Below are positions 43,043-51,497 of a stretch of DNA of 53,316 nt, piece by piece. The translations under genes were made by a program, and so were the position numbers. The stretch is from an uncultured Schlesneria sp. GTDB taxonomy: Bacteria > Planctomycetota > Planctomycetia > Planctomycetales > Planctomycetaceae. The first letter of the stretch is position 1, and the number at the start of each line of letters is the position of its first letter. The notes below the pieces were generated by a model, which was not told the DNA's origin, did no database searches, and saw nothing but the letters and a program-made list of their open reading frames with translations. The DNA lies in NCBI GenBank assembly GCA_903899985.1, contig CAIULL010000002.1:1-53316 (forward strand), in the 5' to 3' direction.

Positions 43043-43183
43043 TCAAGGAGCCATTTTCCAGCCGTATTTGTTGAGTTCCAGCACGAGCATCACAACACCC
43101 ATGATCAGTGCAGCGAGTGAAACAGACAGCAGCGCAACGTAGACGTCTGGCGCGGGTGTATTATCAGTGTTACGAGGAGCCAT
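43043..43183 (-). CDS. 46-residue single-pass membrane protein
   Basis: A short gene: start ATG at 43181-43183, stop TGA at 43043-43045. The product begins MAPRNTDNTPAPDVYVAL and has one strong membrane helix (LSVSLAALIMGVVMLVLEL). It ends NKYGWKMAP. CGAGGAG-type sequence does not precede it closely; GGTTGATT does, so translation may be coupled to the gene before it, which ends 51 bases upstream. It is followed 26 bases later by the TPR membrane gene. The composition (Asn/Pro-rich head, hydrophobic core, basic-aromatic end) argues that it is real. I know no function. Confidence 0.72.
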   Translation of the reverse strand: MAPRNTDNTPAPDVYVALLSVSLAALIMGVVMLVLELNKYGWKMAP

Positions 43184-43234
43184 AATCAACCTTTGCGGAT
43201 CGGAGTGAATTCTAAATCTGCAATTTCATCGTCA

Positions 43235-44083
43235 TCACAGTTTTGTCGAAGCCGTATCGCCTACATTGACGACTGCGTTCTTGGCTTTCGTGTAGATGTA
43301 ACCAACAGACTTGTCAGCCTGCACCAGCGTCAGACGAATTTCGGCGACGTATTTATCGCCTCGGAACAACGTCAGCTTGTGCCCGACGACAAGGCCGTCA
43401 TCGGATCCGATCGAGATTTCAATCAGCTCACGTGAACTTTTCTCAGCCTTACGAACTTCTGTAACAACTCCTTCGACCGGTGGAGGAGGTGCGGTCTGAA
43501 CGATCATCTGCTTTGGATCGGTCGTCAGATTTTTCGAAGCCAGAAATGACTTCATTGTCTTGAAGTCGTTCAATAACTGCTCATATTTTTCGGAAACTTG
43601 TGACAGCTGAATGTCGAGCGCGAACCGTTTATCTTCGGTATCATTCAGGTTTTTGACCAGTTCTTCGCGCGAAAGGAACAATTCACCGTTCTTTCCCCGT
43701 TGAAGATCGGCTTCTTTTTTGCGTTCAGTTGCTTCGGTGCTTTTCAAATCCGCCAGATCCCGTTGCTGATCAACGTCCTTTCGCAATTGCTTGTTGTCGA
43801 GATCAAGAGTCGCGACCTGCGTCGTCAGGGCGGTCTTCTCGCCTGTCAGCTTGGTGACGTTATCAGTCAATTTGCTGATCTTATCCGCGTTATCGGCCCG
43901 TTCCTTGTCGAACTCGGCCTGCATATCCCGGATCTTGGTATTGGATGCGGCGAGGGATGCCGCTGCCTTTTTCTCGGCGGCACGCCAATTGTTTTGAGCC
44001 GTGAATACAGCGCCGGCAAACGCCATAAACATGATACTCAGTACCAGGTGTAGTACGACAAGAATCTTACCGACTGTGGTCAT
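43235..44083 (-). CDS. Membrane-anchored coiled-coil protein
   Basis: A 282-residue protein. It begins MTTVGKILVVLHLVLSIMFMAFAGAVF, an uncleaved signal anchor. Residues ~32-175 are charged, heptad-rich helix (AAEKKAAASLAASNTKI, LTDNVTKLTGEKTALTTQVA, QLRKDVDQQRDLADLKSTEA), predicted coiled coil. The end (about 205-282) looks like a small beta-rich domain (IEISIGSDDGLVVGHKLTLF and IRLTLVQADKSVGYIY). No known family. The anchor resembles that of the upstream gene, pointing to a paralogous pair. GGGCGGAACA precedes the start. Confidence 0.82.
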   Translation of the reverse strand: MTTVGKILVVLHLVLSIMFMAFAGAVFTAQNNWRAAEKKAAASLAASNTKIRDMQAEFDKERADNADKISKLTDNVTKLTGEKTALTTQVATLDLDNKQLRKDVDQQRDLADLKSTEATERKKEADLQRGKNGELFLSREELVKNLNDTEDKRFALDIQLSQVSEKYEQLLNDFKTMKSFLASKNLTTDPKQMIVQTAPPPPVEGVVTEVRKAEKSSRELIEISIGSDDGLVVGHKLTLFRGDKYVAEIRLTLVQADKSVGYIYTKAKNAVVNVGDTASTKL

Positions 44084-44143
44084 TGTTCCGCCCCATCCGT
44101 ATTAGTTAACCGAAATGCCGATTTTTGATCTTTCTGTGATCAA

Positions 44144-44824
44144 CTAATTCGACTCGTCATATTTATCGCCAAGTTGTTGTTTCAGCTGCTTTTGTCGACG
44201 CTGAAGGCGTTGACGGTTCTCTTCCAGCCGGATCAATTCGAATTCCAGAACTTTCTGTTGCTGGAGTGCAGCAAATTTATCGTTCCGCAACAGCTCAAGC
44301 TGGTTTGCCAAACGATAGCCCTCCTCGCGTCGATCCTGGGCCAACCGCATCACCTCTTGTGTTTCCAGTGTTTTGACCGAGAACTCGTCTCCGACTTGCT
44401 TCAGTTGCGCGACCAGCTTTTCAATTTGATCTTCATATTTCTTGATTCTAACCTGTACGCCGGCATCGTCTTCGGGGATCAGTTTTTTAATCAGAGCCAA
44501 TCTGTCCGTGAGCGGTTGAACTTGTGGATTCAGTTCCTGCAGTTTCTTATTCGCGTCATCCTCGAGCCGTTTTCGCGATTTCAAAATGACTTCAGCCAAA
44601 ATCGGTGTTTTCGGTGAGACCTCGGTCTCCGTTCGCCGATGTTTCGCCGAGTACATGACTTTTTCACCAGGATCGGTCGTAAACACAAACTCTTTCTGAA
44701 GTTCCGGTGACCGCATCTCGCCTTGCCAGTCGGGACCACCGCTGCGCAATGCGACGATGAACGCGAGAAAGCCCAAGCTGGACGCCGTGACAAAAACCAC
44801 CAGAATTTTGCCAATACTATTCAT
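44144..44824 (-). CDS. Membrane-anchored coiled-coil protein, related to the gene downstream
   Basis: A 226-residue protein. It starts MNSIGKILVVFVTASSLGFLAFIVAL, like the neighbour's MTTVGKILVV anchor. Residues ~85-220 are charged coiled coil (KKLQELNPQVQPLTDRLALI, IKKYEDQIEKLVAQLKQVGD, RLEENRQRLQRRQKQLKQQL). It lacks the neighbour's C-terminal beta domain. The two genes lie 60 bases apart in one orientation and head a four-gene minus-strand cluster. A structural or envelope role is plausible but unproven. Confidence 0.8.
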   Translation of the reverse strand: MNSIGKILVVFVTASSLGFLAFIVALRSGGPDWQGEMRSPELQKEFVFTTDPGEKVMYSAKHRRTETEVSPKTPILAEVILKSRKRLEDDANKKLQELNPQVQPLTDRLALIKKLIPEDDAGVQVRIKKYEDQIEKLVAQLKQVGDEFSVKTLETQEVMRLAQDRREEGYRLANQLELLRNDKFAALQQQKVLEFELIRLEENRQRLQRRQKQLKQQLGDKYDESN

Positions 44825-45311
44825 GCAGGGCTTTCTGCCAAAACCGAGACTTCAACACGGAATAAAACAGGCCCAGAGAAGGATCTCTGAAATCATCACG
44901 ACTTTAACGAATACAGAATCTTACGGGTCCAGAAAAATCAAAGTCAACTAGAAACTCGCTGGATCAATCAGTCGGAACGTTTTCAGTGACGTTCGAAAGA
45001 CTGTTCCAGAATGTGCGCACAATCGATTATCTTTCACTTGTTCGGCAGTCCGCGTCACCGTCTGCAAAACGAACGAGTCTCCCGGAACAACTCGCATAAA
45101 CGATGCGATGTAAAGGTACGGTTATACCGATCAGCGCGAAATCAACGAAAATACCAGGTGTCGAAGGTCGTGATCCGCTTCTAAAGTGTCGGCTACCAGC
45201 CGCTGTCGACCTGTCGAGCCCCCCAAATACTGGCTGACTTGATCAACGCGCAATCGATTGTCCTAATTTCGAACCTGTCCTCCAACGCGTTTAAACCGGC
45301 TGTGCCGGACA
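44825..45311. other. Gene-free region upstream of the coiled-coil cluster
   Basis: A 487-bp gap. The promoter of the coiled-coil cluster should lie in its left part (44825-45000). At its right end a short hairpin CCGGC-TGT-GCCGG (45296-45308), followed on the minus strand by TTTAAAC, may end the transcript of the next gene. Otherwise I see nothing. Confidence 0.4.
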
Positions 45312-46463
45312 TTATTTCTGCACGAGAGCCGCGGCATAGGTCACCAGATCGCTTCGCTCTTCAGCACTCCGCATCAGCACGTCAAACCGCCCTGCCTTCT
45401 GGCAAAGTTCGGCAAACGCGGCGGCAAAGTCCTGATCAGCTTTGACCAGATATTTTTCTGCGATCGGTAATGCCGCATCCAGTTGATCGGTTCGGGCCAG
45501 CAAATCGACCATCACGTAAGCAATCATCGCCTGACTTTGTACTTCAGGTTCATTGTCGAGCAAATGTTGGAAGTACCCCAGTGCTTCAGCTCGGTTGTCG
45601 TCGGAAATGTACCGAAAGAATTGAATATGTGCCGGATAAAATTCGGTAAACGGCGGTTCGCCAGGATATTGAAATTGAACCGAAAGCTGTGTCCCGTACT
45701 CGGCCAGATCGCGGGCCAGAGCCAGTTCCGGCTGACCAGGGGTCAACGAACGCGCAAAACGAACTGTCGAGTGCAGGTGCGACACATCGATGTGATAGTT
45801 GTTTTCGGCAAACAACCAGTCTCGTCCCGCAGTCAGTTCGCGCAGCGTTCGGGCCGGCTCGGCAAACGGTATTCGCTGCTTTACTTCACGTTGAACCGAT
45901 TGCAGCAGATCGCCGTGCAAGGTCCTGACCAGAAGGGCCGCACACGCCGAACGTTGTTCGGGACTGAGATTCATAAATCCCTGGTCCAGTGCCGTAATCG
46001 TGCTGCATGTGCCGTGTGTCTTCAGCATGACCTGCATCCCCTTGACGGGATGGATCAGCTTGTAAAAGGCCAGATCGATCAATTCTTCGGACTCTTCATT
46101 CGATTCGCGCGGCAAGGGGGTCGCTTCGATAGCGTCGTAAAGCGGCTGTGTTTCTCGAAGTGCGTGAAAATAGACGAACGACTGGCTCAGTTTCCTGTCA
46201 GCCAGCAAAAGCTGTCCAACTTCGCGGGCCGCTGCCACATAGGCTGATTCAAACTCGTCCCGCTTCGCTGCCGGGACATCGTCGAAAGATGTCGGGCGAT
46301 TCAGTGGAGCACCCAGCTCGTGCTTCTTCTTCAAACACAACGCGTCGAACAACTTGTGGTATTCTCGCTGTTCCCGAAGCGAAGTGGCCAGCCGATCGAA
46401 CACGGCGGAAGCACCTCCCGCACGAAGCTGTTCCTGAAGTTGACTGAACAGGTTTTCCGACAT
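45312..46463 (-). CDS. Helical protein of unknown function
   Basis: A 383-residue soluble protein. It starts MSENLFSQLQEQLRAGGASA (GGGAAACG precedes the ATG). It appears almost all alpha-helical, with TPR-like pairs such as LGYFQHLLDNEPEVQSQAMI and LLARTDQLDAALPIAEKYL. A central stretch (VKGMQVMLKTHGTCSTITALDQ) is likely ordered. I do not recognise a family. Its order of charged helices suggests a scaffold or regulatory role. It is divergent from the MFS gene and possibly monocistronic. Confidence 0.78.
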   Translation of the reverse strand: MSENLFSQLQEQLRAGGASAVFDRLATSLREQREYHKLFDALCLKKKHELGAPLNRPTSFDDVPAAKRDEFESAYVAAAREVGQLLLADRKLSQSFVYFHALRETQPLYDAIEATPLPRESNEESEELIDLAFYKLIHPVKGMQVMLKTHGTCSTITALDQGFMNLSPEQRSACAALLVRTLHGDLLQSVQREVKQRIPFAEPARTLRELTAGRDWLFAENNYHIDVSHLHSTVRFARSLTPGQPELALARDLAEYGTQLSVQFQYPGEPPFTEFYPAHIQFFRYISDDNRAEALGYFQHLLDNEPEVQSQAMIAYVMVDLLARTDQLDAALPIAEKYLVKADQDFAAAFAELCQKAGRFDVLMRSAEERSDLVTYAAALVQK

Positions 46464-46784
46464 GAATGCGTTTCCCAATGCTCGATAAATGAATTTCAAT
46501 CCCGCCAGCGTACCAATGCGAAGGATCGTTGGCCAATCCCCGCCGTCGCATAGGCTTCAGCCCGTGCGACGTAACAGTTGGTACAGCCTGGATGCCCACA
46601 AGACGTCGCGTCGTCTTCCTGCTGACGAAATCTTACGCGCGCGTCCAGCCAACCGTTAAAAATCACGCGGCCTCAACCCTGAAAACCACCGAAATCGGCG
46701 GATTACTTGCCCTTCCACGCCGTCCACGGCATCATCTTCCAAGCTCAACGACGCCAGATTCACAATCCCATGAAGGAAGTCCCG
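46464..46784. other. Divergent promoter region between unknown helical gene and MFS transporter
   Basis: A 321-bp gap between divergent genes. No palindrome or gene is evident. Bases 46707-46784 stay open in the transporter frame. The AAGGAAG at 46773-46779 is a clear ribosome site for the ATG at 46785. Confidence 0.45.
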
Positions 46785-48119
46785 ATGCAGCGGTCCGTGT
46801 TCATAAAACTCTGTGTCATGATGTTTCTCGAATTTTTTATCTGGGGAGCATGGTTGCCATCGAGTTTTGGTTTTTTTGGCGATGGAGCACTGGGCTTTAA
46901 CGAATGGCAACGGTTCGGATTGAATATCGCCTTCCCCGTTTCGGCGATCATCGCCATGTTTTTCGGAAACCAGTTTGTGGACCGAAATTTTTCGGCCGAA
47001 AAATTTCTCGCTCTCAGCCACTTCATCGGCGGACTGGCGATGCTTGGTTTCGGAGCTCTCGCATGGAAGACCTTTCAGGGTAATGGAAACGCATCAGGAA
47101 ATTACTGGATCTACTTCGCCTGCATGGCCGTGCATTGCTTCTTCTTCGTTCCGACGATTTCCGTGACGAATGCCATCGCATTTGCGAACATCAAGGATCC
47201 GCAAAAAGACTTTGGTCCCGTTCGCTTGTGGGGAACGATCGGTTGGATCGCTGCGAGCTGGCCGTTCATTTTCATCCTGGCTGACTGGGCCAAGATTCCG
47301 GCATTTGGAAGCGTTGATTTCGTGAAATGGCTGGGCGCCGCGTTAGGAACGTCGCTTTCTGGAACGGCATTAAATCAAGGAAAAAGCTGGGCATTCATCA
47401 CCGCCGGGATTGCATCGATTCTGCTGGCCGCCTTCAGCCTGACGTTGCCACATACCCCCCCGAAACCCGCGACAGACGAAAAACATTCACTCGCCTGGCT
47501 GGAAGCGATGCGGTTATTAAAACACCCGTTTCTGCTGGTCCTGTTTTTCGTCACGTTCATTGACGCCACTGTCCATGATGGCTTTTTCTATTTTGCGTTT
47601 ACCTACCTCGAAAAGGTTGGCGTCCCTTCCAACTGGATTCAACCGGCAATGAGTGTCGGTCAACTCGCCGAAATCGGCACCATGGCCTTCCTTGGCCTGG
47701 TACTGAAGAACCTCGGCTGGCGCTGGACAATGATTCTGGGCATTCTTGGCCACACGGTTCGCTTCGGTGTCTGGGCGTTCGTCCCGAACCCTTATTGTGC
47801 CGTCGCGGTCAACATCCTGCACGGGATCTGTTACGCATTCTTCTTCGCTACGCTCTACATCCTTGTCGACGAAGTCTTCCCCAAGGACGCCCGAACCAGC
47901 GCCCAGGGATTGTTTAACTTCCTGATCCTGGGACTGGGGCCGATCGCCGCCCGTTACCTGTGGCCCGCCATCGAAAAGGTCTATACGGCGGACAAGGTTG
48001 TCGATTATCGGACTTTGTTGCTTTATCCGGCGGGCGCTGGACTTCTCGCAGCAATCCTGTTGTTGCTCTTCTTCCATCCCCCGAAGGGAAAACTGGAACA
48101 CGCGACCGGCGACGAGTAA
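46785..48119 (+). CDS. MFS transporter, nucleoside:H+ symporter-like
   Basis: A 444-residue membrane protein with about 12 helices. The first (FIKLCVMMFLEFFIWGAWLP) is typical of the NupG/XapB nucleoside:H+ symporter family. Other cues are LWGTIGWIAASWPFIF (the conserved RLWGTIGWI motif after helix 4), a central loop with HTPPKPATDEKHS, and AYIPSERV-free late helices ending LLLLFFHPPKGKLEHA. Substrate is probably a nucleoside, but the family is broad. The start is set at 46785 by AAGGAAG five bases before it. Its stop codon immediately abuts the stop of the convergent Bax-inhibitor-like gene. Confidence 0.88.
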   Translation: MQRSVFIKLCVMMFLEFFIWGAWLPSSFGFFGDGALGFNEWQRFGLNIAFPVSAIIAMFFGNQFVDRNFSAEKFLALSHFIGGLAMLGFGALAWKTFQGNGNASGNYWIYFACMAVHCFFFVPTISVTNAIAFANIKDPQKDFGPVRLWGTIGWIAASWPFIFILADWAKIPAFGSVDFVKWLGAALGTSLSGTALNQGKSWAFITAGIASILLAAFSLTLPHTPPKPATDEKHSLAWLEAMRLLKHPFLLVLFFVTFIDATVHDGFFYFAFTYLEKVGVPSNWIQPAMSVGQLAEIGTMAFLGLVLKNLGWRWTMILGILGHTVRFGVWAFVPNPYCAVAVNILHGICYAFFFATLYILVDEVFPKDARTSAQGLFNFLILGLGPIAARYLWPAIEKVYTADKVVDYRTLLLYPAGAGLLAAILLLLFFHPPKGKLEHATGDE

Positions 48120-48875
48120 TCAGTCGTTTCGTGTATAACCGGCGAACATCGACAACAGGCGAAGGATTTCCACGTACAACCAGACCAGCGTCACCATCAG
48201 GCTGAAAGCGGAGTACCATTCAAAATACTTTGGTGCTCCGTTTGATGCCGCCCTCTGGATCGATGAGAAGTCGAGGATCAGGTTAAGAGCCGCCACGATC
48301 GTGACCACCAACGTGAATCCGATCCCAATCAAAGTCGGTTGGAAGAGGAACGGTAAGCGCACGCCGAAAAATGAACAGATGAACGCAATCATATAAACAA
48401 AAGCGATTCCACCTGTCGCGGCTGAAAGCCCCATATAGAAACGATTTGTTGGACGAATTAATCCACTTTTGTAGGCAAACAGCATGGCACCCATGGTTCC
48501 CAGCGTCGCGAGGGCGGCTTGTGGAACGATGCCGTGATAAGCGCGTTCGTAAGAACCCGAAATCGCGCCGAGAAACAGTCCCTCGGTCAGTGCATAAAGC
48601 GGTGCCGTAAACGGTGCCCAGTTCGGTTTGAAGGTCGTGGCCAGGCAGAAGATCAGGCTTCCGATCGCTCCTGCGACGATCCACGGAAATGCCGCAGGCT
48701 GACTGCCGCTGCGAGTCATCGCATACGTCATCGAAGCAGTTCCGAAGCAGAGCCCGAGAAGGATCAGCGTTTTTGTTGCCGCTCCCTGAATCGACATGCT
48801 TTGACTGGCGGGGAAAAATTCACCCCGAAACGAATCCATTGTGTCAGCACTGAGCATGGGATTGTGACTTCGCAT
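48120..48875 (-). CDS. Bax inhibitor-1/YccA family membrane protein
   Basis: A 251-residue protein with seven predicted membrane helices and little else. Family features are the first helix LILLGLCFGTASMTYAM, the ALTEGLFLGAISGSYERAYHGIV segment (G-x-ER-like), and LILDFSSIQRAASNGAPKYFEWYSAF near the end, where the aspartates typical of BI-1 channels lie. The family includes calcium-leak channels and the FtsH-associated YccA. A membrane-stress role is plausible. AAGGAA precedes the ATG. It is transcribed convergently with the MFS gene, zero bases apart. Confidence 0.92.
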   Translation of the reverse strand: MRSHNPMLSADTMDSFRGEFFPASQSMSIQGAATKTLILLGLCFGTASMTYAMTRSGSQPAAFPWIVAGAIGSLIFCLATTFKPNWAPFTAPLYALTEGLFLGAISGSYERAYHGIVPQAALATLGTMGAMLFAYKSGLIRPTNRFYMGLSAATGGIAFVYMIAFICSFFGVRLPFLFQPTLIGIGFTLVVTIVAALNLILDFSSIQRAASNGAPKYFEWYSAFSLMVTLVWLYVEILRLLSMFAGYTRND

Positions 48876-49230
48876 TCGCAGATTCCTTTTGTTCTATTCT
48901 TCAGTCAGCCCAACAGTATTAAATGGGCGTTCCGATTTCCTGAGAAAAACTTTCATTAATGTCGTAACGCAGATTGTGCAGGTCCGGTTCAAATCGGCTG
49001 CTGCAAAATCACGCCAACCACGCATTATACCCGTGAATCACTCGAAACCCCACCCTCCTTCACGGGGGTTGTAAAAGGGGCCTTTGCTCTTGTGTCTAAA
49101 ACTGATCGTAGATCAGACGGGCTGACGCCCATCGTTCGGGTTGTCCTGCTCGCATCAACCACACCAATTTTTAAAGGTTCCCGTTCCCCCTCAAACTCGC
49201 TATCCTGAGATCTTTTTACGAATCACGGTT
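48876..49230. other. Divergent gap with short planctomycete-type repeat trace
   Basis: A 355-bp gap. AGACGGGCTGACGCCC at 49115-49130 resembles the GCTGACGCCCC palindromes common in this phylum as I remember them. Bases 49141-49230 stay open in the methyltransferase frame but precede the natural start. Confidence 0.4.
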
Positions 49231-50427
49231 ATGGCTCGACGGATAGAATTAATTGCGACCTCGGCGTTCGGCCTCGAAGCGGTCGTCTCGCGTGAACTGC
49301 ACGATCTGGGATATCACGAACAATACTCTGAAGATGGTCGAGTGACTTTCATCGGCGACGAATTGGCGATTTGCCGCTGCAACCTTTGGCTTCGATCGGC
49401 TGACCGTCTCCTTGTCAAAGTCGGCGGATTTCCTGCCTACGATTTCGGCGAATACTTTGACCAGGTCGAGGCACTGCCGTGGAACGAATGGCTTCCCATC
49501 GATGCCAAGTTTCCTGTTTCAGGCAAATCAGTCCGGTCTCAGTTACACCACGAGCCGACAATTCAAGCGGTGACCAAAAAGGCAATCGCCGAAAGCCTGA
49601 AGAAGAGCTATCAACGCCACTGGTTCGAGGAAACCGGCGCTGAATATCAGATCGAAGTGTCGATTTTAAAAGACCAGGCCCTGCTGTTGATCGATACCAC
49701 AGGCCCCGGCCTGCATAAACGAGGCTACCGAGCCACGTCAGGAGCCGCACCGCTGCGCGAAACGACGGCGGCGGCACTGGTATTGATCAGTTGCTGGAAC
49801 CGCGACCGGCAGTTTCTCGATCCGTTTTGTGGTTCCGGGACGATCGCGATCGAAGCGGCAATGATTGGCCGCAACCGTGCACCGGGTATCAATCGTCATT
49901 TCCTCTGCGAAAACTGGCACCAGCTGACTCGCGAAAACTGGAAACAGGCGCGTGAAGAGGCGCGCGACCTGGTCCTCGGCAAGCCGAAATTTCCCTTGAT
50001 GGCCAGCGACATTGACGACAGAGTCCTCAGGCTGGCTCAGTCGAACGCCATCGAAGCCGGGATGGGTGGCGATATCGAATTCAAGAGAATGGATGTCCTC
50101 GAACTGAAAACATCTCTCGAATATGGAGTGATCATCACGAACCCTCCGTACGGAGAACGCCTTGGTGACAGTGAATCGGCAGCCGAGATCTACGACGATA
50201 TGGCTGACGCTTTCGGCCCGTTGACCACCTGGTCAATCTATGTCCTGACGTCTCATCCCGGGTTTGAGCGGCTTTTCAGATGTCGTGCCGACCGCCGCAG
50301 AAAGCTCTATAACGGCCGGATCGAATGCCAGTATTTTCAATACCTCGGTCCAATCCCACCCTGGGAAAAAGCATCCGATCGACCCGAAATGCCAGGTAAC
50401 GAACGCGACGTCGATCAAGACGAATAA
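49231..50427 (+). CDS. THUMP-domain rRNA methyltransferase (RlmL/YpsC-like)
   Basis: A 398-residue class I methyltransferase that probably makes N2-methylguanine in 23S rRNA. It begins MARRIELIATSAFGLEAVVSREL, the canonical N terminus of this group, followed by a THUMP RNA-binding domain (about 60-165). Motif I is DPFCGSGTIAIEAAMIGRNRAPG at 197, and the catalytic motif is NPPYGERL at 304. The second methylase (RlmK) found in E. coli RlmKL is absent. An acidic tail (NERDVDQDE) ends it. The start at 49231 is set by family alignment. Confidence 0.93.
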   Translation: MARRIELIATSAFGLEAVVSRELHDLGYHEQYSEDGRVTFIGDELAICRCNLWLRSADRLLVKVGGFPAYDFGEYFDQVEALPWNEWLPIDAKFPVSGKSVRSQLHHEPTIQAVTKKAIAESLKKSYQRHWFEETGAEYQIEVSILKDQALLLIDTTGPGLHKRGYRATSGAAPLRETTAAALVLISCWNRDRQFLDPFCGSGTIAIEAAMIGRNRAPGINRHFLCENWHQLTRENWKQAREEARDLVLGKPKFPLMASDIDDRVLRLAQSNAIEAGMGGDIEFKRMDVLELKTSLEYGVIITNPPYGERLGDSESAAEIYDDMADAFGPLTTWSIYVLTSHPGFERLFRCRADRRRKLYNGRIECQYFQYLGPIPPWEKASDRPEMPGNERDVDQDE

Positions 50428-50510
50428 TGCGTCCATGCAACGGAACGATCCAATTTGTGATGCTCACAGCGCAAGGCCGTGATAGATCATTCGTTCGCCT
50501 TGATCTTCAT

Positions 50511-50662
50511 GTGCCACGGCTTCGGAGTCCTCGTAGAAGCAGTGTCTTGAAATCGAAGCGATCCCGGGCCTACCCCCGGCATTGCCCATGAACGGATGCT
50601 TTGAAATGACGTTTGTTCTGTCGCTCGGCACTGCTTGACGAAAGTTGGTCACGCAGTGGCAC
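50511..50662. repeat. BIME-like element F, split by inserted sequence
   Basis: A copy with array-E-type left arm (GTGCCACGGCTTCGGAG, GAAGCAGTGTCTT). The right arm ends ACGCAGTGGCAC but has a changed hairpin (CTTGACGAAAGTTGG). The two halves are separated by about 65 bases of unrelated sequence including CCCGGGCCTACCCCCGG, so the whole spans 152 bp instead of 98. It lies in the 429-bp gap before the His-rich secreted protein. The rest of that gap shows nothing. Confidence 0.75.
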
Positions 50663-50856
50663 AGGTTTCCGTTGAATCAATGTTTTCTCGAAGACGAATC
50701 GAATCATTACTTCTTCGGTAGGTTCGAGATTCTGCGAACACATCGCTCCTGGACGGGGTTTATAATCATGTGGGGACCGCGAATTGAACCTGGGTGGGGT
50801 CCAGAGGGGTTCTCAGTCAAAAAACTCCGGCTGAACGGGGTTGCGGGGAAACAGTC

Positions 50857-51441
50857 ATGACAATCACTCGGTTCTGGTCTGCGTTTGCTGGAATAGCCTT
50901 AATACTTTCCCTCGGGGCGTCAAATGCCGACGCGGCTAAGGGAGTGAAAAAGACGGCGAATGGAAATGGTCAGCGGACCCTGGTCGGGACCGTCGTCAGC
51001 ATCAATCCCGATAAGTCGGGTTATGGTGTGTTCAAGTTGAAAACGGGTACTCATCATAAAAAAATGAATCCCTACGCGAACGCTCCGGCCAATGCCAAAG
51101 TCAACCAGCAGAACAAGCCGACAACGCACGAATTGAATGTCACCGCAGCGACGCGATTCGAGCATCACAATGGAAGTTCCGTCAGCGTTGTCACCCCCGC
51201 CGCATTGAAGAAGGGGGAGCGAGTTCGAGTTCGTGCGACAGGTCCCCAGGCTCAGACGGTGCAGATCCTGACTAACCATCGCTACGCGGGACGGATGATT
51301 CGATATCGAGCGAACAATTATCGGCCGCATCTGTATCACCATCCGGTTTATCGCGCGGTTCATGTTCCCACACACCATCCCGTGAATGTTTCTGTGTCCC
51401 ACCCGGTTCATCATCATCCCGTTCACGCCCGGCGTAAATGA
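50857..51441 (+). CDS. Secreted basic, His-rich protein of unknown function
   Basis: A 194-residue exported protein. The signal peptide (FWSAFAGIALILSLGASNADAA) follows a GGGGAAACAGTC site. The mature part is basic. An OB-like or small beta region (GTVVSINPDKSGYGVFKLKT and KKGERVRVRATG) precedes a C-terminal stretch of many His, Tyr, Pro and Val residues (YHHPVYRAVHVPTHHPVNV, HPVHHHPVHARRK). Such tails can bind metals. No family is recognised. It is followed 56 bases later by the WD40 gene, so the two may be cotranscribed. Confidence 0.75.
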   Translation: MTITRFWSAFAGIALILSLGASNADAAKGVKKTANGNGQRTLVGTVVSINPDKSGYGVFKLKTGTHHKKMNPYANAPANAKVNQQNKPTTHELNVTAATRFEHHNGSSVSVVTPAALKKGERVRVRATGPQAQTVQILTNHRYAGRMIRYRANNYRPHLYHHPVYRAVHVPTHHPVNVSVSHPVHHHPVHARRK

Positions 51442-51497
51442 TTTTCGATGACTCCTTGTCACCTTAGATTTGCAGTCGCTGAAAAAGGGAAATCGGT

